Source: Acidimicrobiia bacterium (lineage in GTDB: Bacteria; Actinomycetota; Acidimicrobiia; IMCC26256; JAENVU01). From it: a DNA stretch of 64,000 nucleotides. Of the stretch, positions 29,265-40,532 are shown in pieces (within the stretch, counting starts at the first letter, position 1; each line of letters opens with the position of its first letter). Made by a program: the position numbers and the translations under genes. The DNA lies in contig JANYJV010000010.1 of the NCBI GenBank assembly GCA_025361725.1, forward strand, positions 1 through 64,000. Direction: 5' to 3'. The notes below the pieces were generated by a model. That model saw only the letters and a list, made by a program, of their open reading frames with translations. It had not been told where the DNA came from and ran no database searches.

Positions 29265-30073
29265 TGAGGGTTGGGGTGCGCGGCGGGGTCGTCGGACGCG
29301 GTCAACCAGCGGTTGAGGACGGCGGCGTCGTGGCGGAGAGCGGCGGGCGCATCGTCTCGCACGAATTCGAGGAACGCGTACCGATCCACAGTCCGCGCGC
29401 CGATCGACATCGCCGTCACACTCAAGACGGCGTCCCAACGATCCACGCCTTCGGCGAGAGGGCGGCGGTCATCGGCACTCGCCCATTCGTAGACGTGGAG
29501 ATGCGAGAGCCGTGATCCCAACTCGACGACTTCGGCGGCGTCGGCGGAAGGACCCAGGCTGTCCCGCCAATACGGCGGCTGCCAGTAGGTGAAGAGGTTC
29601 GGCGCGCCGACCGTGTCGAGCAACGACCGGGGTCCCGGCGACGGTCGCGGTCGGTGTCCCGCCATGGAATTCCAACCCGACGGTGAGCTCACGAGCGTCG
29701 GCCAGCGAACAGAACGCGGCGAGGCCATCGACGACGGCGCGGTACTGCTGCGACCTCTGCTCCACACCGAACCCGGCCCACACCCGAACGTTGGGCGCGC
29801 CGAGCGCGAACGCGGTGTCCAGCGTCACGTCCATCTCGTCGCGATCCGGTACCGACCCCGCGAACACGTACGACCCGTAGGACGCGACGACGAGACCCGC
29901 AGCCACCGACGCGGTGCGCGCCCGCGCTGCGCGGCGAGGTCGCCGGGTGGCACGTGCACGTCGCCACCCCACTCGATGCCGCCCAGTTCGCACTCCGCGG
30001 CGAGGCGAGCCACCGCGTCGACGGTCTCGGCCCGCAAGGTCACCGAACAGAGTCCGGGCCGGATGCGGGTCAC
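29265..30073 (-). pseudogene. sugar phosphate isomerase/epimerase-like, split over three frames
   Basis: MTRIRPGLCSVTLRAETVDAVARLAAECELGGIEWGGDVHVPPGDLAAQRGR | ASYGSYVFAG...LDTAFALGAPNVRVWAG...LTVGLEFHGGTPTATVAGT | RSLLDTVGAPNLFTYWQPPYW...HLHVYEW. Confidence 0.7.
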
Positions 30074-31074
30074 GCGATGCGGTCCAGGTCCTCTGCCTGC
30101 ACCGGGTACCGCGGCATTTCACCCGCAACGAATCGCTCCACTTCCTGCACCGCGAGTTCGGAGAGCCGGACCAACTCGTTTCCCATCGCCCCGGCGACGT
30201 GCGGAGTGATGAACGCGTTCGGCAACGCCAAGAGGGGATGGCCGGCGGGAAGTGGATCCGGCTCGGTCACGTCGAGCACCGCGGCCAGCCGGCCGGCAGT
30301 GAGCTCGGCAATCAGCGCGTCCTGGTCGATCAGCGCAGGACGCGCGGTGTTGAGCACGGTCACACCGTCGTTCAGGAGCGCAAGCTGCGCGGCCCCGATC
30401 ATCCCGCGTGTCGAAGGGATGTCCGGAGCATGGATTGAGAGCAGGTCGACCGACGCACACAGCTCGTCGAGATCGTCGACCTTGGTGACGCCCATCGCGG
30501 CGGCATCGGCCGCAGTAAGGAACGGATCGAACACCGAGATCACGAGATCCGTGTCACGAAGTCGTTCGATGACCAGCCGACCGACGAAGGACGCGCCGAC
30601 GATCCCGACCCGAGCGCCGCAGTTCCCAACCTTCGAGAGGTTTAGCGGCACCTTGACTCCGGGTGTGCGCACGAGTTCCCGCACGAGGAACACGCCCTTG
30701 TTCGCAAGCAGGATCGCACCGACCGCGTAGTCCGCGACCGGAACGGCGTTTGCGGCTGCTGCCGACGTCACCACGACCCCGCGCTCCCAGACCGCGTAAG
30801 TGACCTGCCACTTCACCGTGCCCGCGCCGTACGCGAACAGTTCGAGCTTCGGTGCGAGCGCCATCACCTCGGGCGTCAGGGTTGGACAGCCCCAGTGGCC
30901 GACGAGGATCTCGGCGCGGGCCAACGCGGCCGCAGCCCGATCGTCGTCGAAGTTCGAGAACGGCCGCGGGTCGAGGATCTCGCCGATCGCGGCGAGCCGG
31001 TGCAACTGATCGGGAGTGAACAAGTGCTCGACCATGCCGTCGAGCATCCCGAACACGATCGTGGGCTTCGCCAT
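30070..31074 (-). CDS. D-isomer-specific 2-hydroxyacid dehydrogenase
   Basis: ARVGIVGASFVGRLVIERL; APDIPSTRGMIGAAQLALLNDGVTVLNTARPALIDQDAL; DVTEPDPLP. Confidence 0.85.
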   Translation of the reverse strand: MAKPTIVFGMLDGMVEHLFTPDQLHRLAAIGEILDPRPFSNFDDDRAAAALARAEILVGHWGCPTLTPEVMALAPKLELFAYGAGTVKWQVTYAVWERGVVVTSAAAANAVPVADYAVGAILLANKGVFLVRELVRTPGVKVPLNLSKVGNCGARVGIVGASFVGRLVIERLRDTDLVISVFDPFLTAADAAAMGVTKVDDLDELCASVDLLSIHAPDIPSTRGMIGAAQLALLNDGVTVLNTARPALIDQDALIAELTAGRLAAVLDVTEPDPLPAGHPLLALPNAFITPHVAGAMGNELVRLSELAVQEVERFVAGEMPRYPVQAEDLDRIA

Positions 31075-31270
31075 AGAGGCCGATACTCGCGCGCCACTTC
31101 GGCTCGTCCGCTCCGTGGTTGAAAAGCGCGTGCCCTCCCGGACGCTCCCGAGCTGCTCGCTGCGCTCGTTTCGGTTCAGTCTGCTGCGCGAATTCACGCA
31201 CGTCGTCTGCCACGTTGCGTGAAGGGCAACCACCGTGAGAGGCTAATCGTTCCTTGGGAAGGGGTCCTGG

Positions 31271-33499
31271 ATGCGGAAGTCGGTTGTCGTCGCGCTCGCG
31301 TTGGCCATGGTCGCGACAAGCTGTCGTGTGCTGTTGGTGCCCGATCCGCCCGGACCGCGAAGTCGTGATGGCTTCGTCGAGGCCGGATACTGGGCCCAGC
31401 GCCAGAACTCCTACCTGGACTACGCGTCGACGCAGTTCTCTCCCGGTTCTCCCACGAACCTGATCGCCAACGCCGAGCACTCTCGGCGGACCGGCACACC
31501 GTTCAACACCGCCGGCATCAGCGCCGCCAACTACGCGAACTCGTTCTCGCGCATGGACAACTTCGTCGACACTGCGGACTTCGACCTCACCTACATCATG
31601 AACCTCTGGTACGGCTATCGCGATCTGCTCCCGGCAGATCTGAACGCCGGCATCGAGAGCCACATGCGGTCGTTCAAGTACTGGTTCACCGATGCCCAAC
31701 CCACCGGCACGGTCGACCAGCGCTACTACTGGTCCGAGAACCACCGGCTGCTGTTCCACGCCACCGAGTACCTCGCCGGTCAAGCGTTCCCGAACGACGT
31801 TTTCAGCTCGGACGGCAACACCGGCGCGTGGCACAAGGCTCGGGCGCGCGACTTCATCGACCAGTGGCTGACCGAGAAAGCCCGGTACGGCTTCACCGAA
31901 TGGCACTCGGACGTCTACTACCAGAAGACCTTCGACGCGCTGCTCACGGTAGTCGAGTGGGTCGATGACCCGCTGCTCGCGCGCCGCGCATCCATGGTCC
32001 TGGACCTCTTGCTCTTCGACATGGCCCTCAACGTGCAGAAGGGCAACTTCGGCGCCACTCACGGTCGCTCGTACATGAAAGACAAGAGCATCGCGACCGA
32101 CCAGGACGTCTTCGGCCTCAACAAGTTGCTGTTCGACGACACCAGCCTTCCCTACGACAGCACCAGTGACGCCGGCGCGGCCCTCATGGCACGCGCGCAG
32201 AAGTACCGCGTGCCGGCGGTCATCCTGCGCGTCGGCCAGTCGAAGCACACGACCGTCGACCAGGAACATATGGGCGTTCCCCTCGACGCCGGTGCGCCCG
32301 TCGACCACACCCAGACCGGCATCGACGGTCACTCCTTCACCGATCCGAAGGAAGTGGCGTTCTGGTGGGAGCGCGGCGCGCAGACGGCGTGGCAGACGGT
32401 GCCACTGACCCTGGACACCCTCGACAGCACCGGCTTGTGGGAGTCGGACTTCTTCAAACCGTTCAAGCCGATCGCCGACATCACCGGCGGCGACCGCACC
32501 GTCGCGCAGAACCTCTCGCAGCAGCTCGAGCCGATGCTCGGCTTCGCGCTCCTCACCGCAGTGGATACCTACACCTACCGCAGCGACTCGGTCATGTTGT
32601 CGACCGCGCAGTCCTACCGTCCCGGCAAGTTCGCCGAGCAGGCGCATGTCTCCCAAGCCACGCTCGACGAGAAGGCGATCGTCTTCGTCACGCATCCGAA
32701 GAACGAGCCGCAGTCCGGCACGCAATGGCCGGACAACGACGGCTACTGGACCGGGTCGGGCTCACTCCCCCGGGCCGCACAGCACGGTGCGCTCTCGATG
32801 AGTCTCTACGCGCCGGTCTTCACCAACCCGGCGCCGCCGCTCACCGCGTTCCGCTACCTGCCGTACACGCACGCGTACTTCCCGCAGGAGCGCTTCGACG
32901 AAGTGACCCAAGGCGGCAACTGGACGTTCGGACGCAAGGGTGACGGGTACGTCGCGCTCTACTCCTGGCGCCCCACGCACTGGCGCACGTATTCGGACCC
33001 GACGATCTTCACCCACGGGTTGACCCAGTCCTTCGACCTCGTCGCCGACGGTGGACCGGACAACGTGTGGCTCACGCAGGTGGGCGACGCTGCGAAGTTC
33101 GGCAACTTTGCGTCCTTCCGGAACGCGGTCCTCGCGAACCCGGTTGCCGTCACTCCTCGCCCGGCGAACGGTGAGCTCCCCGGCGGGTTCGACACCAGCT
33201 ACGCGTCTCCCACGGAAGGGACCGTCGCGTTCGGAACCACGGGGTCGCTCACGGTGAAGGGCATCGCCACTCCGCTCGCCACCGGCAAGCGCTTCGACAA
33301 CCCGTGGTCGCTCGCCAACGTCGGTTCCCAGCAGATCACCATCGCCGACGCCGCCGGCAAGCTGGATCTGGACTTTGCGACCGCGTCACGAACTGCGAGT
33401 TCGACCCGTCGTCACCGCCCGCACGATCGTCAAGGTGGGAACGGCGACGGCAATGACGACGAGCATGGGAACCACGACCAGCCGGACCGTTCTCGGTGA
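31271..33499 (+). CDS. large secreted/lipoprotein of unknown function (possible toroid-type carbohydrate-active protein)
   Basis: Signal peptide with lipobox-like MVATSC; YYWSENHRLLFHATEYLAGQ; 742 aa. Confidence 0.65.
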   Translation: MRKSVVVALALAMVATSCRVLLVPDPPGPRSRDGFVEAGYWAQRQNSYLDYASTQFSPGSPTNLIANAEHSRRTGTPFNTAGISAANYANSFSRMDNFVDTADFDLTYIMNLWYGYRDLLPADLNAGIESHMRSFKYWFTDAQPTGTVDQRYYWSENHRLLFHATEYLAGQAFPNDVFSSDGNTGAWHKARARDFIDQWLTEKARYGFTEWHSDVYYQKTFDALLTVVEWVDDPLLARRASMVLDLLLFDMALNVQKGNFGATHGRSYMKDKSIATDQDVFGLNKLLFDDTSLPYDSTSDAGAALMARAQKYRVPAVILRVGQSKHTTVDQEHMGVPLDAGAPVDHTQTGIDGHSFTDPKEVAFWWERGAQTAWQTVPLTLDTLDSTGLWESDFFKPFKPIADITGGDRTVAQNLSQQLEPMLGFALLTAVDTYTYRSDSVMLSTAQSYRPGKFAEQAHVSQATLDEKAIVFVTHPKNEPQSGTQWPDNDGYWTGSGSLPRAAQHGALSMSLYAPVFTNPAPPLTAFRYLPYTHAYFPQERFDEVTQGGNWTFGRKGDGYVALYSWRPTHWRTYSDPTIFTHGLTQSFDLVADGGPDNVWLTQVGDAAKFGNFASFRNAVLANPVAVTPRPANGELPGGFDTSYASPTEGTVAFGTTGSLTVKGIATPLATGKRFDNPWSLANVGSQQITIADAAGKLDLDFATASRTASSTRRHRPHDRQGGNGDGNDDEHGNHDQPDRSR

Positions 33500-33607
33500 C
33501 CGTGTCCCACGCGCCCCACTCGGCGCGTCGGACCGGCACCCACCACGAAGCGCGGTGAAGCTCGCCGCTATCCTCGCCGCCGTGACCCACCCGCCACGTT
33601 GCGAACG

Positions 33608-35143
33608 ATGACCCACGCCCTCGGCATCGACGTCGGCACCACCAACGCCAAGGTCGCGCTCGTCGACGACACCGGCCGCTTGGTCACCGCCGCGGCCCGC
33701 CCGATCACCACCACGCGCGACGGCGAGGTCGCCGAGCAAGACGCCGCGCAACTCTGGGTCGCGGTCTGCGATGCCGTGCGTGAGGTCGTCAGCGCCGCGC
33801 CGGACGGAGCGGCGGACATCGGACACATCGGGGTCGACAGCCAATACTCCTCGACGGTGCCGGTCGACGCGGCTGGAAATGCCGTCGGCCCGCTGATCAT
33901 GTACCTCGACCGCAGGGGCACGGACCACTGCCTGGCGATCTTCGGCCGCGATCCCGATGCGTTCATGGCGTTCGTCGAGCACCACGGCATTCCGCCCGTC
34001 GGAGGTGGGGTCTCGCTGTCTCACATGTTGTACTTCCAACACGATCGGCCCGAAATCCACGCTCGTACCCATGCGTACCTCGAACCCATGGACTTCGTGA
34101 TCGCGCAACTCACCGGCGTCGTCGCCGCCAACCAGTGCACGCAGTTCACCTCGCTGTTGTGTGACAACCGCACACTCGGCAGCACCGAGTACGACCCCGA
34201 ACTCCTGCGCATGAGCGGCGCGGATCCGGACACGCTTCCACCGCTGCGATCGTTAATCGACCCGATCGGAACCCTGCTGGCCGAGGTGGCGGCCGACCTC
34301 GGGCTGCCGGCGGGCGCCATCGTCCACGCGCCGATCAACGACAGCCACGCCGGCGCCATTGCCACCGGCGCGCGCCGCGCCGATCGCATGGGGCTGATGA
34401 TCGGCACCACCTCGGTGTTGCTCGACACCACGGACCGCCACGGCACCGACCTCGACCATGAGGTCCTGACCATGCCGAGTCCGTTCCCCGGCGAATACAT
34501 CGTGTGGGCCGAAAACGGTCTGGGCGGCAAGGTCGTCGAGCACATGTTGGAGCGGGTCGTCCACGCGTCCGACGAGCTCGGCGATCATTCGACCGCGGAC
34601 CAGTTCGCGCAACTCGATCAACTGTTGAGCGCGGTGGCGCCGGGAAGCAACGGCGCGATCTTCATGCCGTGGCTGGCGGGTTCGCTCTCACCCGTCGCGG
34701 ATACCAACATGCGCGGCGGGTTCCTCAATCTCTCGCTCGACACGGAACGTCGCCACCTGGTGCGTGCGGTGATCGAAGGCGTGGGATTCAACCTCGCCTG
34801 GCTGCTCCCGGTGGTCGAGACGTTCTCGGGCCACCCGGACCAGGAGATCATCTTCGGCGGTGGCGCGGCCCGTTCTGCGCACTGGGTCCAGACCTTGGCC
34901 GACATCTTCGACCGACCGGTGTCGGCGCTCACCGATCCCCATCAGGTGATCGCCCGAGCCACCGCAATGCTCGCATTGAATCGCGGCGGCGTCCTCACCA
35001 CCGACGATCTCGACCGCATGGTCGACGTCGCCACCAAGGTCGAGCCGCGCCCTGAACATCGGGCGACCTACGACCGCCTGCTCACCCAGTACGTCGCCGC
35101 GTTCGACGCCCTGCGCCCCATCTACGCAACCTTGAATACTTGA
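33608..35143 (+). CDS. FGGY-family carbohydrate kinase (xylulokinase-like)
   Basis: ALGIDVGTTNAKVALVDDTGRLV; FGGGAARSAHWVQTLADIFDRPV. Confidence 0.9.
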   Translation: MTHALGIDVGTTNAKVALVDDTGRLVTAAARPITTTRDGEVAEQDAAQLWVAVCDAVREVVSAAPDGAADIGHIGVDSQYSSTVPVDAAGNAVGPLIMYLDRRGTDHCLAIFGRDPDAFMAFVEHHGIPPVGGGVSLSHMLYFQHDRPEIHARTHAYLEPMDFVIAQLTGVVAANQCTQFTSLLCDNRTLGSTEYDPELLRMSGADPDTLPPLRSLIDPIGTLLAEVAADLGLPAGAIVHAPINDSHAGAIATGARRADRMGLMIGTTSVLLDTTDRHGTDLDHEVLTMPSPFPGEYIVWAENGLGGKVVEHMLERVVHASDELGDHSTADQFAQLDQLLSAVAPGSNGAIFMPWLAGSLSPVADTNMRGGFLNLSLDTERRHLVRAVIEGVGFNLAWLLPVVETFSGHPDQEIIFGGGAARSAHWVQTLADIFDRPVSALTDPHQVIARATAMLALNRGGVLTTDDLDRMVDVATKVEPRPEHRATYDRLLTQYVAAFDALRPIYATLNT

Positions 35144-35161
35144 ACCGAGGAAAGGCCCTTC

Positions 35162-36559
35162 ATGGCTTACCCATATGCCGACCGATTTCCCGTGCTGCGG
35201 GGGATGCCGTCCGAAGGACGCGACCGCAATGCGATCGTGGCCGAGCTCCGCGAGCTCGCGACCGCTGAAGACAAGACGTGGGAGACCGGCAAGTGCTCCG
35301 GCACTATGTACTGCGGCGACCACGACCACTACGACTTCATGAATGAAGTATTCGGGATGTACAGCCACATGAACGTGCTCCAGCGCGACATGTGCCCGAG
35401 CGCCACACGGTTCGAGGGTGAGATCATCGCCATGACCCTCGACCTGATGCACGGCACCGCGGCGCAGAGTGCCGACGACGGGCCGGTCGGTCTCATCACG
35501 TCGGGAGGCTCGGGCAGCATCCTCCACGCAGTGCTCGCGTACCGCGAGTGGGCACAGAACGCGAAGGGCATTGCGCACCCGAACATCATCAAGCCCGAGA
35601 CCGCGCACCCGGCGTTCAACAAGGCGTGTCATCTCGTCGGCGTTGAGCTGCGCCAAGCGCCGATCGACCCGGCCACCGCCCAAGTGGACCTCGATGCCCT
35701 TGCCGATCTGATCGACGAGAACACCGCGGCCATGATCGGTTCGGCCTGCAGCTACGGCTACGGCACCATCGACCCGATCGCGGAGATGGGACAACTCGCG
35801 CTGACCCATGACATCGGCCTGCACGTCGACGGGTGTCTCGGCGGATTCATCCTTCCGTGGGGCGAGCAACTCGGCTACGACATCCCGGCGTTCGACTTCC
35901 GCGTTCCGGGAGTCACGAGCATCTCGGCCGATACGCACAAGTACGCGTACGGACTCAAGGGCACGTCCGTTCTCTTGTTCCGCGATCGCATCCTGCGCAA
36001 CGGTCAGTACTTCTACCTGACCGACTGGACCGGCGGAAAGTACTGCTCACCGGGTATCGACGGCTCGCGGTCCGGCGGTCTCCTCGCCGCCACGTGGGCG
36101 GGCATGGTCTCGCTCGGCGCCGAGGGATACCTCCGCTACGCGCGCGCAATTTTCGAGACGGCGTTCGCAATGCAGGACGCAGTCAAGGCGCATTCGGAAC
36201 TGCGCCTCATCGGATCACCGACGTTCTGCTTCAGCTTCACGTCGGACGATTTCGATATCTACCACGTCAACGATTTCATGCGGACTCGCGGTTGGCGCTT
36301 CAACGGTCAGCAGTATCCGAACTCGATCCACATGGCGGTGACCCGACCGCAGACCCAGGACGGCGTGGCGGACGCTTTCGCCACCGACCTCGACGAGGCC
36401 GTTGCGTACGCGATCGAACACAAGGACGAGCCGGCCAAGAGCAGCGCCATCTACGGCGGAGTGGCCGGTGGCCCATCGCCCGACGCGACCACCTTCATCG
36501 AGTCGATCATGGCCTCGATGATGGACGAGCAGCAGGCCCTCCCCCCACTCACCGCCTAA
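35162..36559 (+). CDS. PLP-dependent decarboxylase / sphingosine-1-phosphate lyase-like
   Basis: GLITSGGSGSILHAVLAYREWA; SISADTHKYAYGLKGTSVLLFRD (PLP Lys). Confidence 0.9.
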   Translation: MAYPYADRFPVLRGMPSEGRDRNAIVAELRELATAEDKTWETGKCSGTMYCGDHDHYDFMNEVFGMYSHMNVLQRDMCPSATRFEGEIIAMTLDLMHGTAAQSADDGPVGLITSGGSGSILHAVLAYREWAQNAKGIAHPNIIKPETAHPAFNKACHLVGVELRQAPIDPATAQVDLDALADLIDENTAAMIGSACSYGYGTIDPIAEMGQLALTHDIGLHVDGCLGGFILPWGEQLGYDIPAFDFRVPGVTSISADTHKYAYGLKGTSVLLFRDRILRNGQYFYLTDWTGGKYCSPGIDGSRSGGLLAATWAGMVSLGAEGYLRYARAIFETAFAMQDAVKAHSELRLIGSPTFCFSFTSDDFDIYHVNDFMRTRGWRFNGQQYPNSIHMAVTRPQTQDGVADAFATDLDEAVAYAIEHKDEPAKSSAIYGGVAGGPSPDATTFIESIMASMMDEQQALPPLTA

Positions 36560-36616
36560 CTCGGGGTTAGACGGCCCATCAACGCACGAGGATCCAAAGC
36601 TCTTTTCGACCGCGAT

Positions 36617-36653
36617 TGGGATCGGCGTCACGCCTTGCGTGACGCCGATCCCA
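36617..36653. terminator. perfect 17-bp-stem hairpin between convergent genes
   Basis: TGGGATCGGCGTCACGC CTT GCGTGACGCCGATCCCA. Confidence 0.65.
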
Positions 36654-36838
36654 GACGCTGGGCAAGTATCGGACCGCACCCAAGCAGATGGCGACGTCAT
36701 TCGACGGCGGGCACGTTTTGCGGAACGTCCCGGAATCTGGCACTACCCGTAGAACCGAGAGCCAGGCGACTTCAGTGCGCTTTGGGGCGCCCTGGGCCCC
36801 GAAAGCGCGGAAAGTCGGCGTTCGAACCACGCGGCGCG

Positions 36839-37411
36839 TCAGTTCGAGGGGAGGCGGTTCCAGTGGCGGATGACGCGGTAGTCGTGTTCGTGGCCGATCA
36901 CCGAGATCGACGCCGGATCGAGCGCAACCACCCGCCCGGCCGCCGGCTCGAGGCCCACCGCGCAGGCGGTCAAGATGCGCAGGATGTGAGCATGGGCGAA
37001 CAGCAGCACCCGGCCGTCGACGGCATCGCACCGTTCAATGACCGCGGCGGCCCTTGCCGCCACCGCCGCGAGCGACTCACCCTCGGGGATCGGGTCGCTC
37101 CACACACTCCAACCGGGGATTTCCTCGCGAATCTCAGGCGTCGTGCGTCCCTCAAACACGCCGTAGTCCCACTCACGGAGATCGTCGACAACTTCCGCGT
37201 TCGCGAACCCAGCGATGCGCGCCGTCTCGCGCGCTCGGCTCAGTGGACTGGTGAAGACCGCGGCGAACGGCTGCCGATCCAGCGGGCGAAACAGCGCCGC
37301 GGCTTCGCGGCGGCCGGCGTCGGTGAGCGCAACATCAGTCCGTCCGGTGTGCTGACCCGTGGCCGTCCATTCCGTGGCGCCGTGGCGCACCAGCCACAGC
37401 TCCGGGTTCAT
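36839..37411 (-). CDS. histidine phosphatase family (PGAM-like)
   Basis: LWLVRHGATEWTATGQHTGRTDVALTDAGRREA. Confidence 0.9.
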   Translation of the reverse strand: MNPELWLVRHGATEWTATGQHTGRTDVALTDAGRREAAALFRPLDRQPFAAVFTSPLSRARETARIAGFANAEVVDDLREWDYGVFEGRTTPEIREEIPGWSVWSDPIPEGESLAAVAARAAAVIERCDAVDGRVLLFAHAHILRILTACAVGLEPAAGRVVALDPASISVIGHEHDYRVIRHWNRLPSN

Positions 37412-38094
37412 CGCGTCCGGTGCTCGACGCCGTTCTCCCGAGCGACGAGTACGTCCGTCACCAGGTTGAGGAACAGTCCGTGCTCGACGATCCCGGCGCG
37501 CCGGCTCAACATGCCCGCGAGGCGAGCCGCGTCTCGGATCGGCGGGAACGCACAATCGAGGATCCAGTTGCCTTCGTCGGTCACGTACTCAGCACCACCA
37601 CCAGCGCGCCGGACCGCGACTCCAGCGCCCATGTCGTCGAGGTACTCGGCCTCAGGACGCCAGCCGAAGATCGCGACCTCGACCGGCAGGGCGATGCGTC
37701 CACCGAGCTGATCGGTCAACTTCGACTCGTCGACGATGATCACTTCGCGCGCACTGGCCTGCGCCACCATTTTCTCGCGCCACAGTGCCCCGCCGGCGCC
37801 CTTGATGAGGTTGAAGTCCGGGTCCACTTCGTCGGCGCCGTCGATGGTGAGATCGATGGCCGGGTGCTCACCGAGGGTGGTGAGCTCGATACCCGCGGTG
37901 ATGGCCTCGGTCTCGCTGGCACGGGAGGTGGGGATGCCGAGCACGCCATGGAGTTGCCCGTCCGCGATGCGAGCACCGATGGCCCGGATTGCGTGGGCGG
38001 CGGTGGTGCCGGTACCGAGACCGACCACCATTCCGGATTCGACCCACGAGGCGGCATATTCGCCGACGGCCTGCTTCTGCTCGTCCTGATTCAT
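37408..38094 (-). CDS. rpiA: ribose-5-phosphate isomerase A
   Basis: [52 protein letters not shown]. Confidence 0.92.
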   Translation of the reverse strand: MNQDEQKQAVGEYAASWVESGMVVGLGTGTTAAHAIRAIGARIADGQLHGVLGIPTSRASETEAITAGIELTTLGEHPAIDLTIDGADEVDPDFNLIKGAGGALWREKMVAQASAREVIIVDESKLTDQLGGRIALPVEVAIFGWRPEAEYLDDMGAGVAVRRAGGGAEYVTDEGNWILDCAFPPIRDAARLAGMLSRRAGIVEHGLFLNLVTDVLVARENGVEHRTR

Positions 38095-39507
38095 ACCCGA
38101 GTCTCGCTTGTGGGACGGGCGAGCACCGGATCGTGCCACCCTCCATCCTTCGTGATGAGCCGATCGGCTTCCACTGGGCCCCAGGTTCCGGGTTCGTACG
38201 GAAGGGCCGGGCTGTGCTTCGTCAACACCTTGTCGACCACCCGCCACGCCTGCTCGACGCCGTCTTCCCGAGCGAACAGCAATCCCTCGCCACGGATGGC
38301 ATCGCCGATGAGTCGTTCGTACGGCGTCATCTCGTCCGGGTACTCGTTGCAGAGGTAGAGCTCGCGCGAGCTACCGACCATGGCTTCGCCCGGGACCTTC
38401 GCCCGAGCGCCGATCGCGATCGAGATCTCGGGTGCGAATCGGAATCGGACGTAGTTGCCATGCCCTTCCGCAACGTCGGAGTCGGCGAAGACGCGCTGGG
38501 GAGGTGAATGGAGTTCCACGTGCACCTCCGTGCACTTCTCCGGCAGGCTCTTGCCGGCACGCAGATACCACGGCACCCCTGCCCACCGCCAAGAATCGAT
38601 GTGCAGCCGGCACGCGGCATACGTCTCGACGTCCGAGTCCGGCACGACGCCCGGTTCGGAGCGATAGCCGTCGAACTGACCGCGCACGAGATCTCGCGGC
38701 GTCATGGTCTCGACGGCGGCGAACACGCGCTCCTTGCCGTCGCGGAGGGCAAGGTCTCCCATCCCGAGCGGCGGCTCCATCGCGAGCAGCGCCATGATCT
38801 GGAAGAGGTGGTTCTGCACGACGTCGCGCAGCGCGCCGACTTCCTCGTAGAACGCGCCTCGGCCCTGCACGCCGAAGTTCTCGGCCATGGTGATCTGCAC
38901 GCTGGCGATGTAGTTGCGGTTCCAGATGGGCTCGAGGAACGAGTTGGCGAACCGGAAGTAGAGGAGGTTCTGTACCTCCTCCTTCCCGAGGAAGTGGTCG
39001 ATCCGAAAGACCCGATCCTCGGGAAACACCGAGTGGACGATCCGGTTCAGTTCCTGCCCGGATGCGAGGTCTCGCCCGAAGGGCTTCTCGACAATGAGGC
39101 GCGCGTTCTCCGCTGCGCCGGACGAGCCGAGCGTCTCGACCACCGGCCCGAACATGCTCGGCGGGATCGCAAGGTAGTGCGCCGGAGCCTTCGCGCCGAC
39201 CTTGTCGAGTTCACGCTTCAGTTTGGTGAACGTCGCCGGGTCGGCGTACTCGCCGTGTACGTAGTGCATGGAGTCCATGAGGTGGTCCAGCGCCTTGGCG
39301 TCAGTGACGCCGCCGTGTTCGTCGATGCTGGCCCGAATCCGCTCGTCGAACGCCACGAGTTTGAGTTCGTCTCGGGCGATACCGATGACCGGCACGTTGA
39401 GATTCCCGTGGCGCGCCATCGCGTAAAGCGCCGGGATCGTCATCTTGTAGCCGAGGTCGCCCGTCGCACCGAACCAACAGAGGGCGTCGGCCTTCCCGAT
39501 GCCTCGA

Positions 39508-39524
<17 letters not shown>
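38091..39524 (-). CDS. zwf: glucose-6-phosphate 1-dehydrogenase
   Basis: [51 protein letters not shown]. Confidence 0.95.
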
Positions 39525-40518
<994 letters not shown>

Positions 40519-40532
40519 CTCTGTACTCCTTC

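Noticed and set aside
29205-29285. Possible third copy of the extragenic palindrome
   Set aside because: Small hairpins are present (GCGTC-TGCT-GACGC, CCTCAG...CTGAGG) but sequence similarity to the 21.4/47.7 kb copies is too weak; at most a terminator candidate.
33386-33600. Small minus-strand ORF with a hydrophobic segment (TVRLVVVPMLVVIAVAVPTLTIV)
   Set aside because: Overlaps the 3' end of the secreted protein and the next gene's start; no start or family evidence strong enough to call.
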